From Haliclona indistincta (Eukaryota; Porifera; Demospongiae; Haplosclerida; Chalinidae): a DNA stretch of 64,000 nucleotides. Of this stretch, positions 50,156 to 63,352 are shown in pieces. The stretch's first letter is position 1, and every line of letters starts with the position of its first letter. The notes under the pieces were generated by a model. The model did no database searches and was not told where the DNA came from. It worked only from the letters and a program-made list of their open reading frames with translations. Location of the stretch: assembly GCA_964017065.1 (NCBI GenBank), contig OZ024784.1:731382-795381 (forward strand), read 5' to 3'. The position numbers and the translations under genes were made by a program.

Positions 50156-53100
50156 ATGATGGCTACAACTGCATTACTAGCAGTCAGTGCCGTTCTACTA
50201 GCGATTTTGAACACTCCGAGCAACGGCTCTACAGCACTCGGTGGAACGCAAGCATGCAGCGGACGAATGTGCAACCCGTCCACTCGTTCCATTGCTCCTC
50301 CAACAGCAAGTGAGGATGACCTCGTCAAGGAAGCCAAGTGCTTTGCAGCTTGCGCAGACAAAGTGAGCCTGTTTGCATAGCCTCTCTTGAGAGTACGGCC
50401 CAACTTGTTGAGAATGTTTTGATACGTCAACCTTTATTGCATTGCAGATATCAACCTACTTCAGTCGAGGAGAAGCAGACTGCAAGTTGCCATCCACACC
50501 ATTGGTAAGTTATTATAATCAGAATAATAATTATGCTGTTACATGGCTGAGAGCTATTTGGTGGCTGTTCACAGCAGTGTAAATTCCATGTACAGGGTTA
50601 CTGCTGTGAACCTTATCTCAATTTATGCGGCATGAGTGTTGCAATGCTGAAAGTTTGAATACACTATTATTATGAGCTATATACTGCCTGAAGGCATTTC
50701 ATGAGCTGTCTACAGCTCGGTATTGTAAATTTGAATTCAAACTTCTGCACTTTAAAAATTATTGACTGAAAAGCTTTAGGAGGGGCTAGTTGCTTTGATG
50801 GTGGTGAGCCAGTCTGAGTGAGTCAGTAGTTCAGTCCATCCTCAGCTATTGCTACCACAAGTTGTCATAGTAACAATGAAAGGTGTGCTCAGTGGTTGTC
50901 TGAGAGGAGGAGGCTTGAAAATTAGAGTATTGTCCAAGTGTTATCCAGAAATTATTCAAATGTGATCAAAGGGTGATAACAGAGTGATAATCTGTGCTTC
51001 TCTTGACGTAATAGAGTGGGCTCTGGTCTGTCATAACTGATAGGACATCACTGGATTCTGACTGCAAGATGTATCAACAGGTAAAAACAGAAATCTGCTT
51101 TTAATTCTCATAACTGTTAACCAAAACAATGCAGCTCCTTGACTGTAAGAGAGGATGTGTAATCAGCGCCAACAATCCTATGTTGACTAGTGAACAGTGC
51201 AGAGATAAATGTGTAAGCTATACTCTGCATTTCTCCTGTATCAATAATTATTGTTTATTCTATAGACCGACTTTTGCACTAACCAATGCGGAGGAACAGA
51301 CTGCAGTAACCATACGTACAGTGACTCCAACTGCCCTGTCAGATGTGTAAGTTTTAGGAATAGTCTGAGTCAGTCTGTGTTATGTCTTTTGTTATTATGC
51401 AGAGAAGACCAATATGTAGAAAAGGTTGTGATATACTCAATTCAATAGTAGACCAGACAAATGCAAGTGAGTAGCCACTTTTAATAACAACAAACTTGCA
51501 TGACTGATAACTGGGTTATGATATGAAGTGCACAATGCAATGCTATAATGTTGTTGATGTATAAATATGCATATACATGTACACAAATACTGTCACAACA
51601 TTTTTATCCATACTTTTACACAAACTGATAATTATCACTAATTTACTACAGCTGTCGTCATTAATTCTAATACAACACAACTTAATCTTAATCGGATAAA
51701 AAGTGCCAATGGAGGACAGTATAGCACAGCATTTGCTACAGCTGCCACAGCAAACAACGAAGGAAGTGGAGAGAATGAGAAGCCATCGTTCGTTAGCTTC
51801 ATCATCAGAACTATGACAATCAATGGAACATATTACACATGGCAGGTACAGCTTTCCGCTAAACATGACAAGATAGCTGCTAAGTATGACTACTGATAAG
51901 CTGATAATTTAGAGCAGACAGCTGCTTAAGACGACAAGTAAAAGCTAGTGGGGTCTGGAGGTCTACTGACCCACCTCCAATTGCAATGAGGTCCACTTTA
52001 TGTGGTCCAGGCCCAGGGTCTGGTTGAGTGCATTATAATACAATAACTATGCATGCAGCTCACACCTGAGGATCGAATTGATTTGGAGTATGCTACATGT
52101 GAGATGGTCAATGTATCTTACGCTCTGGTCAGCAAGAACAGCATGAGTGATTATTCACCATCACTATTGCAGTGTGTCTTAGGAGGTGAGTGAGTGATGT
52201 AAATGTGATGAGTGCAGTAACTATAGTGTTAAACAGGTTTTCCAGAGCAGCTGCATGGCGCTGACCTCTCATTCTCATATACTGAGGACTTGCGGTTTAG
52301 AAAGCATGCAATAGTGAACATTTCATGGACTCGTCCAAGAGGTATCATAACAATTATCATGGTCCTACCTTGTGATTTATTACCTTGTGATTTACATTGC
52401 AATCAGGTTATCAAAATATAGAACAGTATCAAATAATGGTTACTGTGGATCCAGCAATTTCTGATACCTGTGGTGGACCATTCAAAACATACAAAATAGT
52501 CAGAGATGTAATTTTCAAATTCATAATCATGTACTATAACACACAGGCACCTAATTTTAACAGTTACCTGCTGAAGTCCAGACATGAGAATGATATCCCA
52601 GTGTTTGAGTGCTTTTACACTATACAAGTATGAGAGTTAGATAATATTTACATTGAGCATATTATTGTATTGTATATCTTGTATAGATGACTGCATGTCC
52701 TAATACAAGTCCTGCAATGACAACAATGGAGCCAGTATGTGAGTATTATACACATCACGTCCAGCTCAAACAGCAGTAAATCATCTGCAGGGCCTTCACC
52801 TGAAATGAAGATTCAGTGTGGACGTCAGCTTCTTCCGAATGGAGTTATAACAATTTTTGCTAAATTGATTTTGCCAGATTTTCCTGGACTGATTGAGGCA
52901 ATTGATAGACTCTTTGCCACTCCTTTTCTTGTTGACATTACTAAACAACCAGCACCTCCGATAGAAACGTACACTCGAATAACAATCTACACACACGTAA
53001 GGCAGTATAAATTTATGTATTAGCCAATAGAAGAGTATATTTATTGTATAGGTAAATACCACAGAGTATATTATAAATGTCAATGACCTACAACCAAATA

Positions 53101-55860
53101 ATGATCCTGATTTTAGATATGAAATCAAAGTGAGTTAAGAGCAATATTATGTAGTCATCAACTTATTTGTTTGATAGGTCGATGCAATAAAGAATCATGA
53201 GTATCCATGGAGGAGTGTGCCCTCTAGTGTTGGCTGTCAAGTTGCCACTAACTCAGAACCACCCTGTCCCATCAATGCAAGCTCCATTACTATAACTCAA
53301 CTAATATTTACTGACGAAATACTGAACATCTCATATCACTGGCACCCGCCAAGCATTCCCAATGGTCCAATACAGCAGTACCAGTCACGCATTGCTGCAG
53401 AGCCACTCTTGCCAGATCAAGACAGCCAACCATTGCATCTACCTTATCTAAAGATAGTTAGTCGGGTACGTTTGAAACAATTTAATGATAATTTTTCGAT
53501 TCATTACTGCAGGTTGATCAAACAAATGATAGTATCAGCACTGATAGAATATTTCAGATCGAGACGGTGACATGCCTCTATCTGCAGGTAAGTGTTACTC
53601 AACTAACCAATGTAGCACCATCGGTACACTATATTATCAATTATAGATGAGATCTTATAATGGGTATTACTGGAGCAATTGGAGCATTCCTGTTCCTTTA
53701 TCAAAGCACCATGTACTGGACCCTCAGTGCACAGGATTGCCTGAGCTATCCACAACCCAACGCCCTCTAGTGAGCAGCTCACCAGCTGTCACTGTGACTG
53801 TTATACCAGGTAACAGCTGCACAATGACCTCCCTAAGAATGAGTGATATGACTATCCTTTTGAATAGTTCCATCACAGGGTCACGACCCGCCTTCCTTTG
53901 TGTATGGAATCATAGTTGCCTGTGTGGTAGTGCTATTCATTATAGGATTCCTATGTCCTGTCATGGTGATATTGTGCCGTCGCTATCGCAGAAGAAATCG
54001 ATATCTTGCTAGCTTCAAAGTGAGCCTAATGCATTACCAGACACTACTAGCAATTGACACCTTCTAAACAATACAGGACGCCAATGACAACCCAATGTAC
54101 ACAAGGAGAGAAACAGATGAACTAAATTTGCCTTTATTTGATGGTCCAGTACTAGATGACTGGGAGATACCAGCTTGTGACGTCATCATTAATGATCGAC
54201 TGGGTGAAGGATGTTTTGGAGAAGTCTACAAAGGAATGATCAAGGGCACCATCAATAATCCAAAAGTGCCTGCTTCACTAAAGAATATAATCTGTCCAAC
54301 TGTAGCCATCAAGTTACTGAAACGTAAGAGATTAGTTACACTAGTCTCTATCAATTTTTCTCTCTTATCGTTCAGCTACAGCAAGTGGTTTAGAGAGAAG
54401 CGATTTCCTCCAAGAAATTGACACTTTAAAGACTGTCTCAGAGGGAAACAATCCTCATGTTGTGAATCTCATGGGCTGTGTCACAATACAGGAGCCACTT
54501 TGTCTAATCACTGAGTTCGTCAAGCATGGCAACTTGCTCTCCTACTTGCACAACATCAGGATTTTGGTGAGTATTTGGCAGTCACTTTGACTCTTATTGG
54601 TTAATAATTTTTTCATGAGTGCTTTTTTGACCTAAAAATAGGCAGTTTATCTGAGTGTCAAAATTTTTTTCCACTTTTTTAAATTTTAGGTTTCACAACG
54701 ACCTAGAGCACCAACTGATCATAATCTGGTAAATAAAGTATTCTTTATTGTGAGTATAATATTATAGTCTATAGGTTCCTCTTGAGAATCAGAAAGAAGC
54801 ACCAGTAGGTGATTATGTAGATATCAAACGACACAGCATAATCCCTAGCCACGAGAATCCATACGCTGAGCTAGGTGAGGTGGACTGTGTTAATCTTCTC
54901 TCATTTGCTTATCAAATTGCCTCTGGAATGGTGAGCCAGTAGCATTGTATATTGCAAACTTCACAATGTTCTTGCTATAGGAATATCTCTCAAGTCTGGG
55001 AATTATTCATCGTGACCTCGCCTGTCGTAATATTCTGGTTGGAGAGGGAAAGTCCCTCAAAATATCTGACTTTGGCATGTCTCGACTTCTCACAACAGAT
55101 GATGTTTATGTTAAGAGCAGTAGAGGACGTCAACCATGGAAATGGATGGCAATTGAGTCTATCACTGAGAGGGAGTTCACCTCAGCTTCAGATGTGTGGG
55201 CATATGGTGTTGTGCTGTGGGAGATAGCTACATTAGGTGAGGGCAGTATTCAGTAGAGAAACTGTCAACAACAATTATTCATTCAAAACAGGTGGATTCC
55301 CCTATCCAACAGTATCAAACTGTGATTTGTTAGATCACCTCAGGAGAGGACTGAGACTAGAAAAACCAGACAACTGTTCCTCTGAAGTGTGAGTGCATGC
55401 TTTGTGGTACTGTACTATAGTGAGCTACACCCTCTTGCACAGGTATGATATCATGACACTGTGCTGGAGAGAGGCACCCAAGGAGCGACCTTCTTTCTCA
55501 ATCTTACGAGCCAAGTTTGACTCACTCATCTCCACTCAGCAAGACTACATGCCATACATTGATCTTGAGATAGATACCGTCAAACCGTACTACCTCAACA
55601 TTCCGACTGATGGAGACAAGTCTAGCTCCTCTGAACCAAATGGAGTGGATGACCTGCAGAAAGAAAGTGGATACGAGTCCATACGACCACTTCTTGACAG
55701 CGCTCATGACATGCCCAGACCAGTTTCCAATGCATATGTTGAAACACCAACTGGAATGTTATCAGTAACATTTCCAACAGTGAACAACAGCCACAGCTAT
55801 GAGTCCAGACTCTCTCTTTGCTCTATGGAACAGCCTTCCTCAATGGCTGAGCCTGTGTAA
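50156..55860 (+). CDS. Gene E: receptor tyrosine kinase, Cys-rich + 4xFN3 + TM + kinase (~1,190 aa)
   Basis: Best intact RTK of the cluster, about 25 exons. Signal-peptide exon 50156-50362; later exons parallel gene C. Membrane and kinase exons 53868-54019, 54077-54323, 54376-54566, 54690-54728, 54775-54930, 54981-55236, 55292-55388, 55443-55860 are in phase throughout. Ectodomain: Cys-rich module, four FN3-like domains, [10 protein letters not shown] in the last. Helix: [19 protein letters not shown], then [10 protein letters not shown]. Kinase: [11 protein letters not shown] loop, VAIK lysine, HRDLACRN catalytic loop, SDFGMSRLL, activation-loop [13 protein letters not shown], and a kinase insert with GDYVDIK and NPYAEL. 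The C-tail has Tyr motifs (PYYLNI, YESI, AYVET), possible SH2-docking sites. Expected to phosphorylate its own tail when a ligand clusters it; the ligand is unknown. Confidence 0.85.
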
Positions 55861-56780
55861 AATATTAGCCATTATAATTATGCATCATAAGACAGACCTA
55901 GACATGAACTCCATCATTATACATGTAGCGGCACTTTGTGTTAATTGTATTCATGATTAATTAATATCAGCTGATATTTTGGTTTCTTTATGCAACACGT
56001 CATTACATGAAGTGCACAGCAATCCCTACATGCTTTATGCGTTACATGAAGTGCACAGTCCCTACATGCTTTATGCAATACGTCATTACTGTCATGAAGT
56101 GCACAGTCCCTACATGCTTTATGCAATACGTCATTACTGTCATGAAGTGCACAGTCCCTACATGCTTTATACAACACGTCATTACTGTCATGAAGTGCAC
56201 AGTCCCTACATGCTTTATACAACACGTCATTACTGTCATGAAGTGCACAGTCCCTACATGCTTTATACAACACGTCATTACTGTCATGAAGTGCACAGTC
56301 CCTATACATGCTTTATACAACACGTCATTACTGCCATGAAGTGCACAGTCCCTACATGCTTTATACAACACGCCATTACTGCCATGAAGTGCACAGTCCC
56401 TACATGCTTTATCCAGCACGCCATTACATGAAGTGCACAGCAATCCTACATGCTTTATGCGGTGCAGTGCTGCATTGAAATAAAATAATTATACTATAGC
56501 TTCTTCCATTTTGTCTAGTCGAGCTGGACAAGACAGTAAATTGCCTTTCACACCAATGCAATTGGTAATTAATCAGGCCAGGTTGGAAATTTGGGCTGGA
56601 GACCAGGAATTGATTGCACATGTTAACATGTAAAAGTGACAAGACATGCAACACTGTGTACAACTTTGCATAGTTGGCATATGGCCTGTCTGAACTTGAT
56701 TAATAAGTGCATTGCATGTAGATATCATTAGCTCATGCTCAACTATTTGGGTGTCATTACGGGACATAGCTAATGTTTCT
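55861..56780. repeat. 48-bp minisatellite downstream of gene E
   Basis: From about 55995 to 56450, a 48-bp unit (core catgaagtgcacagtccc) repeats about nine times with few changes; copies start near 56045, 56093, 56141, 56189, 56237 and 56285. Because 48 is a multiple of three, open frames run through it on both strands, but these are artefacts of the repeat. It follows the stop of E by ~135 bp and is probably 3' UTR or spacer. 56450-56780 shows no recognisable gene. Confidence 0.8.
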
Positions 56781-57025
56781 CTTGACATGATAAAAGGGTG
56801 AGTTCAACTGGTCTGTCATAGCTGATAAGGTATCACTGGATTCTGACTACAAGATGCATCAACTGGTAACAAATCTACAGTATTGTACAGTATTGTTGAG
56901 CCTGTTTGCAACATCAGTGTCAAAATCCTAGCTGTTTTAAATAGTGAGGAGTCGGTCTGCATTAATTGTGATGCAATTAATAATTGCAGAAAAGCCAGTT
57001 TGTGGAGAAGGCTGTAACTCCCCTC
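56781..57025 (+). pseudogene. Remnant of receptor Cys-rich exons upstream of F
   Basis: About 56810-56870 matches, with divergence, receptor exon 3 (tctgtcata...gattctgac...caagatg). About 56990-57015 matches the start of exon 6 (agaaaagccagtttgtggagaaggctgt). The sequence then joins directly to the leader of gene F (actcccctcagcc). It is a decayed copy between E and F. Confidence 0.5.
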
Positions 57026-57167
57026 AGCCAAAGAGGTTGGGCCTGCAAGTCGAGCTGCATGCATCTGGAAAAACAAAACCGCTGTTTTGACTGCATAAAA
57101 CACGACAACACGGTCATCATTATTGTCGTCCTACAGCAAATTCGAGTTACCTGGCTCAGCAAAAGTG

Positions 57168-60100
57168 ATGGCTACAACTGTATTACTAGCAGTCAGTGCC
57201 GTTCTACTAGCGATTTTGAACACAGCTCCGAGCAACGGCTCTACAGCACTCGGTGGAACGCAAGCATGCAGTGGACAAATGTGCAACCCGTCCACTCGTT
57301 CCATTGCTCCTCCAACAGCAAGTGAGGATGACCTCGTCAAGGAAGCCAAGTGATTTGCAGCTTGCGCAGACAAAGTGAGCCTGTTTGCATAGCCTCTCTT
57401 GAGAGTACGGCCCAACTTGTTGAGAATGTTTTGATACGTCAACCTTTGTTGCATTGCAGATATCAACCTACTTCAGTCGAGGAGAAGCAGACGGCAAGTT
57501 GCCATCCACACCATTGGTAAGTTATTACAATCAGAATAATAAAACATGGCTAAGAGCTATTTGGTGGCTGTTCACAGCAGTGTAAATTTCATGTACAGGG
57601 TTAATGCTGTGATTGTGAACCTTATCTCAATTTATGTGGTATGAGTGTTGCAATGCTGAAAGTTTGAATACACTATTATTATGAGCTATATACTGCCTGA
57701 AGGCATTTCATGAGCTGTCTACAGCTTGGTATTGTACATTTGAATTCAAAGTTCTGCACTTGAAATTATTGACTGAATAGCTTTAGGAGGGGCTAGTTGC
57801 TTTGATGGTGGTGAGCCAGTCTGAGTGTGTCAGTAGTTCAGTTCATGCTCAGCTATTGCTACTACAACTTGTCATAGTAACAATGAAAGGTGTGCTCAGT
57901 GGTTGTCTTTGAGGAAGGTCTAAGTGTTATCCAGAAATTATTCAAAATTGGTCAAAGGGTGATAACAGAGTGATAATTTGCTTCTCTACATAATAGAGTG
58001 GGGTCTGGTCTGTCATAACCGATAGGACATCACTGGATTCTGACTGCAAGATGTATCAACAGGTAAAAACAGAAACCTGTTTTAATTCTCATAACTGTTA
58101 ACCAAAACAATGCAGCTCCTTGACTGCAAGAGAGGATGTGTAATCAGCGCCAACAATCCTATGTTGACTAGTGAACAGTGCAGAGATAAATGTGTAAGCT
58201 ATACTCTGCATATTAAAATATCCATGTATAAATAATTTTATTGTTCATCCTATAGACCGACTTTTGCACTGACCAATGCGGAGGAACAGACTGCAGTAAC
58301 CATACGTACAGTGACTCCAACTGCCCTGTCAGATGTGTAAGTTTTAGGAATAGTCTGATTCAGTCTGTGTTATGTCTTTTGTTATTATGCAGAGAAGACC
58401 AATATGTAGAAAAGGTTGTGATATACTCAATTCAATAGTAGACCAGACAAATGCAAGTGAGTAGGATATATTGACCACTTTTAATAATAACAAACTTGCA
58501 TGACTGATAATTGGGTTATGATATGAAGTGCACAATGCAATGCTATAATGTTGCTGATGTATAAATATGCATATACATGTACACAAATACTGTCACAACA
58601 TTTTTATCTATACTTTTACATTATATCACAAACTGATAATTATCACTAATTTACTACAGCTGTCGTCATTAATTCTAATACAACACATCTTAATCTTCAT
58701 CGGACAAGAAGTGCCAATGGAGGACAGTATAGCACAGCATTTGCTAAAGCTGCCACAGCAAACAATGAAGGAAGTGGAGAGAATGAGAAGCCATCGTTCG
58801 TTAGCTTCATCATCAGAACTATGACAATCAATGGAACATATTACACATGGCAGGTACAGCTTTCCGCTAAACATGACAAGATAGCTGCTAAGTATGACTA
58901 CTGATAAGCTGATAATTTAGAGCAGACAGCTGCTTAAGACGACAAGTAAAAGCTAGTGGGGTCTGGAGGTCTACTGACCCACACCCAATTGCAATGAGGT
59001 CCACTTTATGTGGTCCAGGCCCAGGGTCTGGTTGAGTGCATTATAATATAATAACTATGCATGCAGCTCACAACTGAGGATCAAATTGATTTGGAGTATG
59101 CTACATGTGAGATGGTCAATGTATCTTACGCTCTGGTCAGCAAGAACAGCATCAGTGATTATTCACCATCACTAGTGCAGTGTGTCTTCGGAGGTGAGTG
59201 AGTGATGTAAATGTGATGAGTGCAGTAACTATAGTGTTAAACAGGTTTTCCAGAACAGCTGCATGGCGCTGACCTCTCATTCTCATATACTGAGGACTTG
59301 CGGTTTAGAAAGCATGCAATAGTGAACATTTCATGGACTCGTCCAAGAGGTATCTTAACAATTATCATGGTCTTTGTGATTTACTTTATAATGATCAGGT
59401 TATCAAAATATAGAACGGTATCAAATAATGGTTACTGTGGATCCAGAACTTTCTGATACCTGTGGTGGACCATTCAATACATACAATATAGTCAGATATG
59501 TAATTTTCAAATTCATAATCATGTACTATAACACACAGGCACCTAATTTTAACAGTTATTTGCTGAAGTCCAGAGATGAGAATGATATGGCAGTGTTTGA
59601 GTGCTTTTACACTATACAAGTGAGAGTTAGATATTTACATTGAGTGCGATTGTATTGTATATCTTGTATAGATGACTGCATATCCTAATACAAATCCTGT
59701 AATGACAATAATGGAGCCAGTATGTGAGTATCATACACATCACGTACAGCTCAAACAGCAGTAAATCATCTGCAGGGCCTTTACTTGAAATGAAGATTCA
59801 GTGTGGACGTCAGCTTCATCCGAATGGAGTTATAAAAATATTTGCTACATTGATTTTGCCAGATTTTCCTGGACTGATTGATGCAATTGATAGATTCATT
59901 GCCATTCCTTCTCTTGTTGACATTGTTAAGCAACCAGCACCACCGATAGAAGCATACACTCAAATAACAATCTACACACATGTAAGGCAGTATAAATTTA
60001 TGTATTAGCCAATAAGAGAGTATATTTATTGTATAGATAAATACCACAGAGTATATTATAAATGTCAATGACCTACAACCAAATAATGATCCTGATTTAA

Positions 60101-63040
60101 GATATCAACTCAGAGTGAGTTAGGAGCAATATTCTGTAGTCATCAACTTATTTGTTTGATAGGTCAGTGCAATAAAGAATCATGAGTATCCATGGAGGAG
60201 TGTACCCCGTAGTGTCAGCTGTCGTGTTGCCACTAACTCAGAACCACCCTGTCCCATCAATGCAAGCTCCATTACTATAACCCAACAAATATTTACTGAC
60301 GAAATACTAAACATCTCATATCACTGGCACCCGCCAAGCATTCCCAATGGTCCAATACAGCAGTACCAGTCACGCATTGCTGCAGAGCCACTCCTGCCAG
60401 ATCAAGACAGCCAACCATTGCATCTACCTTACCTAAAGATAATTAGTCGGGTACTTTCGAAACTATTTTAATGATAATATTTCGATTCATCACTGCAGGT
60501 TGATCAAACAAATGACAGTATCATCACTGATAGAATATTTCAGATCGAGACGGTGACATGCCTTTATCTGCAGGTAAGTGTTAATCAACTAACCAATGTA
60601 GCACCATCAGTACACTATATTATCAATTACAGATGAGATCTTATAATGGGTATTACTGGAGCAATTGGAGCATTCCTGTTCCTTTATCAAAGCACCATGT
60701 ACTGGACCCTCAGTGTACAGGATTGCCTGAGCTATCCACAACCCAACGCCCTCTAGTGAGCAGCTCACCAGCTGTCACTGTGACTGTTACACCAGGTAAC
60801 AGCTGCACAATGACCTCACTAAGAATGAGTGATATGACTATCCTTTTGAATAGTTCCATCACAGGGTCACGACCCGCCTTCCTTTGTGTATGGAGTCATA
60901 GTTGCCTGTGTGGTAGTGCTATTCATTATAGGATTCCTATGTCCTGTCATGGTGATATTGTGCCGTCGTTATCGCAGAAGAAATCGGTATCTTGCTAGCT
61001 TCAAAGTGAGCCTAATGCATTACCAGACACTACTAGCGATTGACACCTTCTAAACAATACAGGACGCCAATGACAACCCAATGTACACAAGGAGAGAAAC
61101 AGATGAACTAAATTTGCCTTTATTTGATGGTCCAGTACTAGATGACTGGGAGATACCAGCTTGTGATGTCATCATTAATGATCAAGTAGGTGAAGGATTT
61201 TTTGGAGAAGTCTACAAAGGAATGGTTAAGGGTCCTATCAATAATCCAAAAATTCCTGCTTCCTTGAAAAATGTGATTTATTCAACTGTTGCCATCAAGT
61301 TGTTGAAACGTAAGAAATAAAGAAATCGATAATAATATTAAACAATGTTTCATTTTACCAGCTTCTGCCAGCGGTTTAGCAAGAAAGGATTTTCTTCAAG
61401 AAATCGGCACTTTAAAGACTGTCTCAGAGGGAAAAAATCCTCATGTTGTGAATCTCATGGGCTGTGTCACAGTACAGGAGCCACTTTGTCTAATCACTGA
61501 GTTCGTCAAGTATGGAAACTTGCTCTCCTACTTGCGAAACATTAGGAGTTTGGTGAGCATTTAGCGTTTGGGGGTTCTGTTATAAGAATATTTATTAGAG
61601 AACAGACGAGAATAAAAAAAAATAAAATGTACAAGAACATGCTTTTCAATGCCTCTAAATCTTTAACTACCAGTGGGTACACACACTTAGCACTACTAAC
61701 CACTAAACCCGAACTATATATTAACTAGCTAGTACGAACCTCTGAAATACAGACAACATAATGGACTCCAGTGCTGCGCAGGAACACAATGTGTTCTACG
61801 TGCATTTTCACCAGGCCTTGAAGTGCAGACAATGATAAAATAACCAGAACAGCTTTTATGGATGTCCAGATTTTGCGAGGCTCCACTGTAGTGAATAGTT
61901 AGACCTTTTGTGATCTTCCTAAATTATTGTAGAATGATCAACTCTTTAGGTGTATGAACAACTAACGGAACAGACATACCAATATCAACAGGTATGTGTT
62001 CTCTAGTATGAACAGCTAGTGATACTTCTCTGCATGCAGGTTCCTCTAATGAATGAAGCATCAGAAGGTGACTACAAGGACATCAAGCAACTCAGTGTAC
62101 ATCCTAGTAGTGAAAATCCGTATGTAGAGCTAGGCAAGATAGACTGTGTAAATCTACTCTCATTTGCTTATCAAATTGCCTCTGGAATGGTGAATCTATT
62201 AAAGTTACCATGCAGTCATACAGTATGAAGTATATTGTTCTTGCTGTAGGAATATCTCTCAAGTCTGGGAATTATTCATCGTGACCTTGCCTGTCGTAAT
62301 ATTCTGGTTGGAGAGAGAAAGTCCCTCAAAATATCTGACTTTGGCATGTCTCGACTTCTCACAACAGATGATGTTTATGTTAAGAGCAGTAGAGGACGTC
62401 AACCATGGAAATGGATGGCGATTGAGTCTATCACTGAGAGGGAGTTCACCTCAGCTTCAGATGTGTGGGCATATGGTGTTGTGCTGTGGGAGATAGCTAC
62501 ATTAGGTGAGGGCAGTATTTAGTAGAGAAACTGTCAACAACAATTATTCATTCAAAACAGGTGGATTCCCCTATCCAACAGTATTAAACTTTAATTTGTT
62601 GAACCACCTCAGGAATGGATTCAGACTGGAAAAACCAGAAAACTGTTCTTCTGAAGTGTGAGTAGTATATAAGCCTTACTGGGTTTATGCTGGTACTATC
62701 ATGTAACATGATGCAGCACAGCACAAGCTGCCCTTGAATTGCATGTCTTAATATGAGCCATCACACTCACAGGTATGATATCATGACACTATGCTGGAGA
62801 GAGGCGCCAAAGGAGCGACCTTCTTTCTCAATCTTACGAGCAGAGTTTGACTCTCTCATCTCTACTCAACCAAACTTCTTGCCCTACATTGGTCTTGACA
62901 TTGATGCTGCCAAACCATACTACCTCAACATTCCCACTAATGGAGACAGTTCCAGCTGCTCAGAACTAAACGAAGGACTTGAAGATGGAGATGACTCTAT
63001 AAGACCATGCTCACGGCATTCCCAAACAATAACATGTTGA
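57168..63040 (+). pseudogene. Gene F: RTK copy with a nonsense codon in exon 1 and intact kinase
   Basis: Same exon plan as E from ATG 57168. In exon 1 the Cys codon TGC of C and E is TGA (57351-57353). In exon 2 another Cys codon is GGC (gcagacggcaag). The other exons look open: membrane exon 60854-61005 and kinase exons 61063-61309, 61362-61552, 61950-61991, 62040-62189, 62250-62505, 62561-62657, 62773-63040 are in phase. Kinase motifs: [27 protein letters not shown]. The insert region (QTYQYQQ, GDYKDIK, NPYVEL) and the shorter tail differ clearly from E, so F diverged functionally before losing its N-terminus. If the TGA is real, a normal protein needs readthrough, a later start or alternative first exon. 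Could be a recent pseudogene or a base error. Confidence 0.7.
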
Positions 63041-63352
63041 AAACCCAACTAGAACAGTAAAAAACAGCCATTTGCTCCATGGAACTCTTTGACTGACCCT
63101 TAATAATTTTGATTTATTTTTAAGACGAACCCAACAATAGCAATACATGATTATGAATGTAGTCATTGTAGTCTATGCAGTTATTTTCCTTCTGTATGTG
63201 TGGTAGCACTAATGAAATTAACTAATGCAACTGCTGTTTTGGTTTTGTCTAACACATGTAAAGTTTCGCAACACACCAGTGTACCACGCCTGCAACTATA
63301 AACACACGTAACTTACAGCACAGCTGAGTCTCTAGTACCAAGTATAGCTATT
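63041..63352. promoter_or_regulatory. Spacer between F and G; presumed promoter of G
   Basis: About 310 bp with no coding sign. It includes the 3' end of F and, 50-60 bp before the G start codon, a CTATAAA stretch (63296-63302) that could act as a TATA box. Confidence 0.35.

Noticed and set aside
50156..55860. Assignment of gene E to a named vertebrate RTK family (Eph, Tie, FGFR or Ros)
   Set aside because: The FN3 number and Cys-rich module superficially recall several families, but no diagnostic ectodomain is present and the kinase is most like its own neighbours. No orthology is claimed.
55979..56443. Long open frames on both strands in the 48-bp repeat
   Set aside because: The repeat period is a multiple of three and the frames are mirrored on both strands. 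There is no signal, domain or splice context, so they are repeat artefacts.
55995..56450. CRISPR-like repeated array
   Set aside because: Units are contiguous, with no unique spacers between them, and the context is a eukaryotic intron-rich locus. It is a minisatellite.
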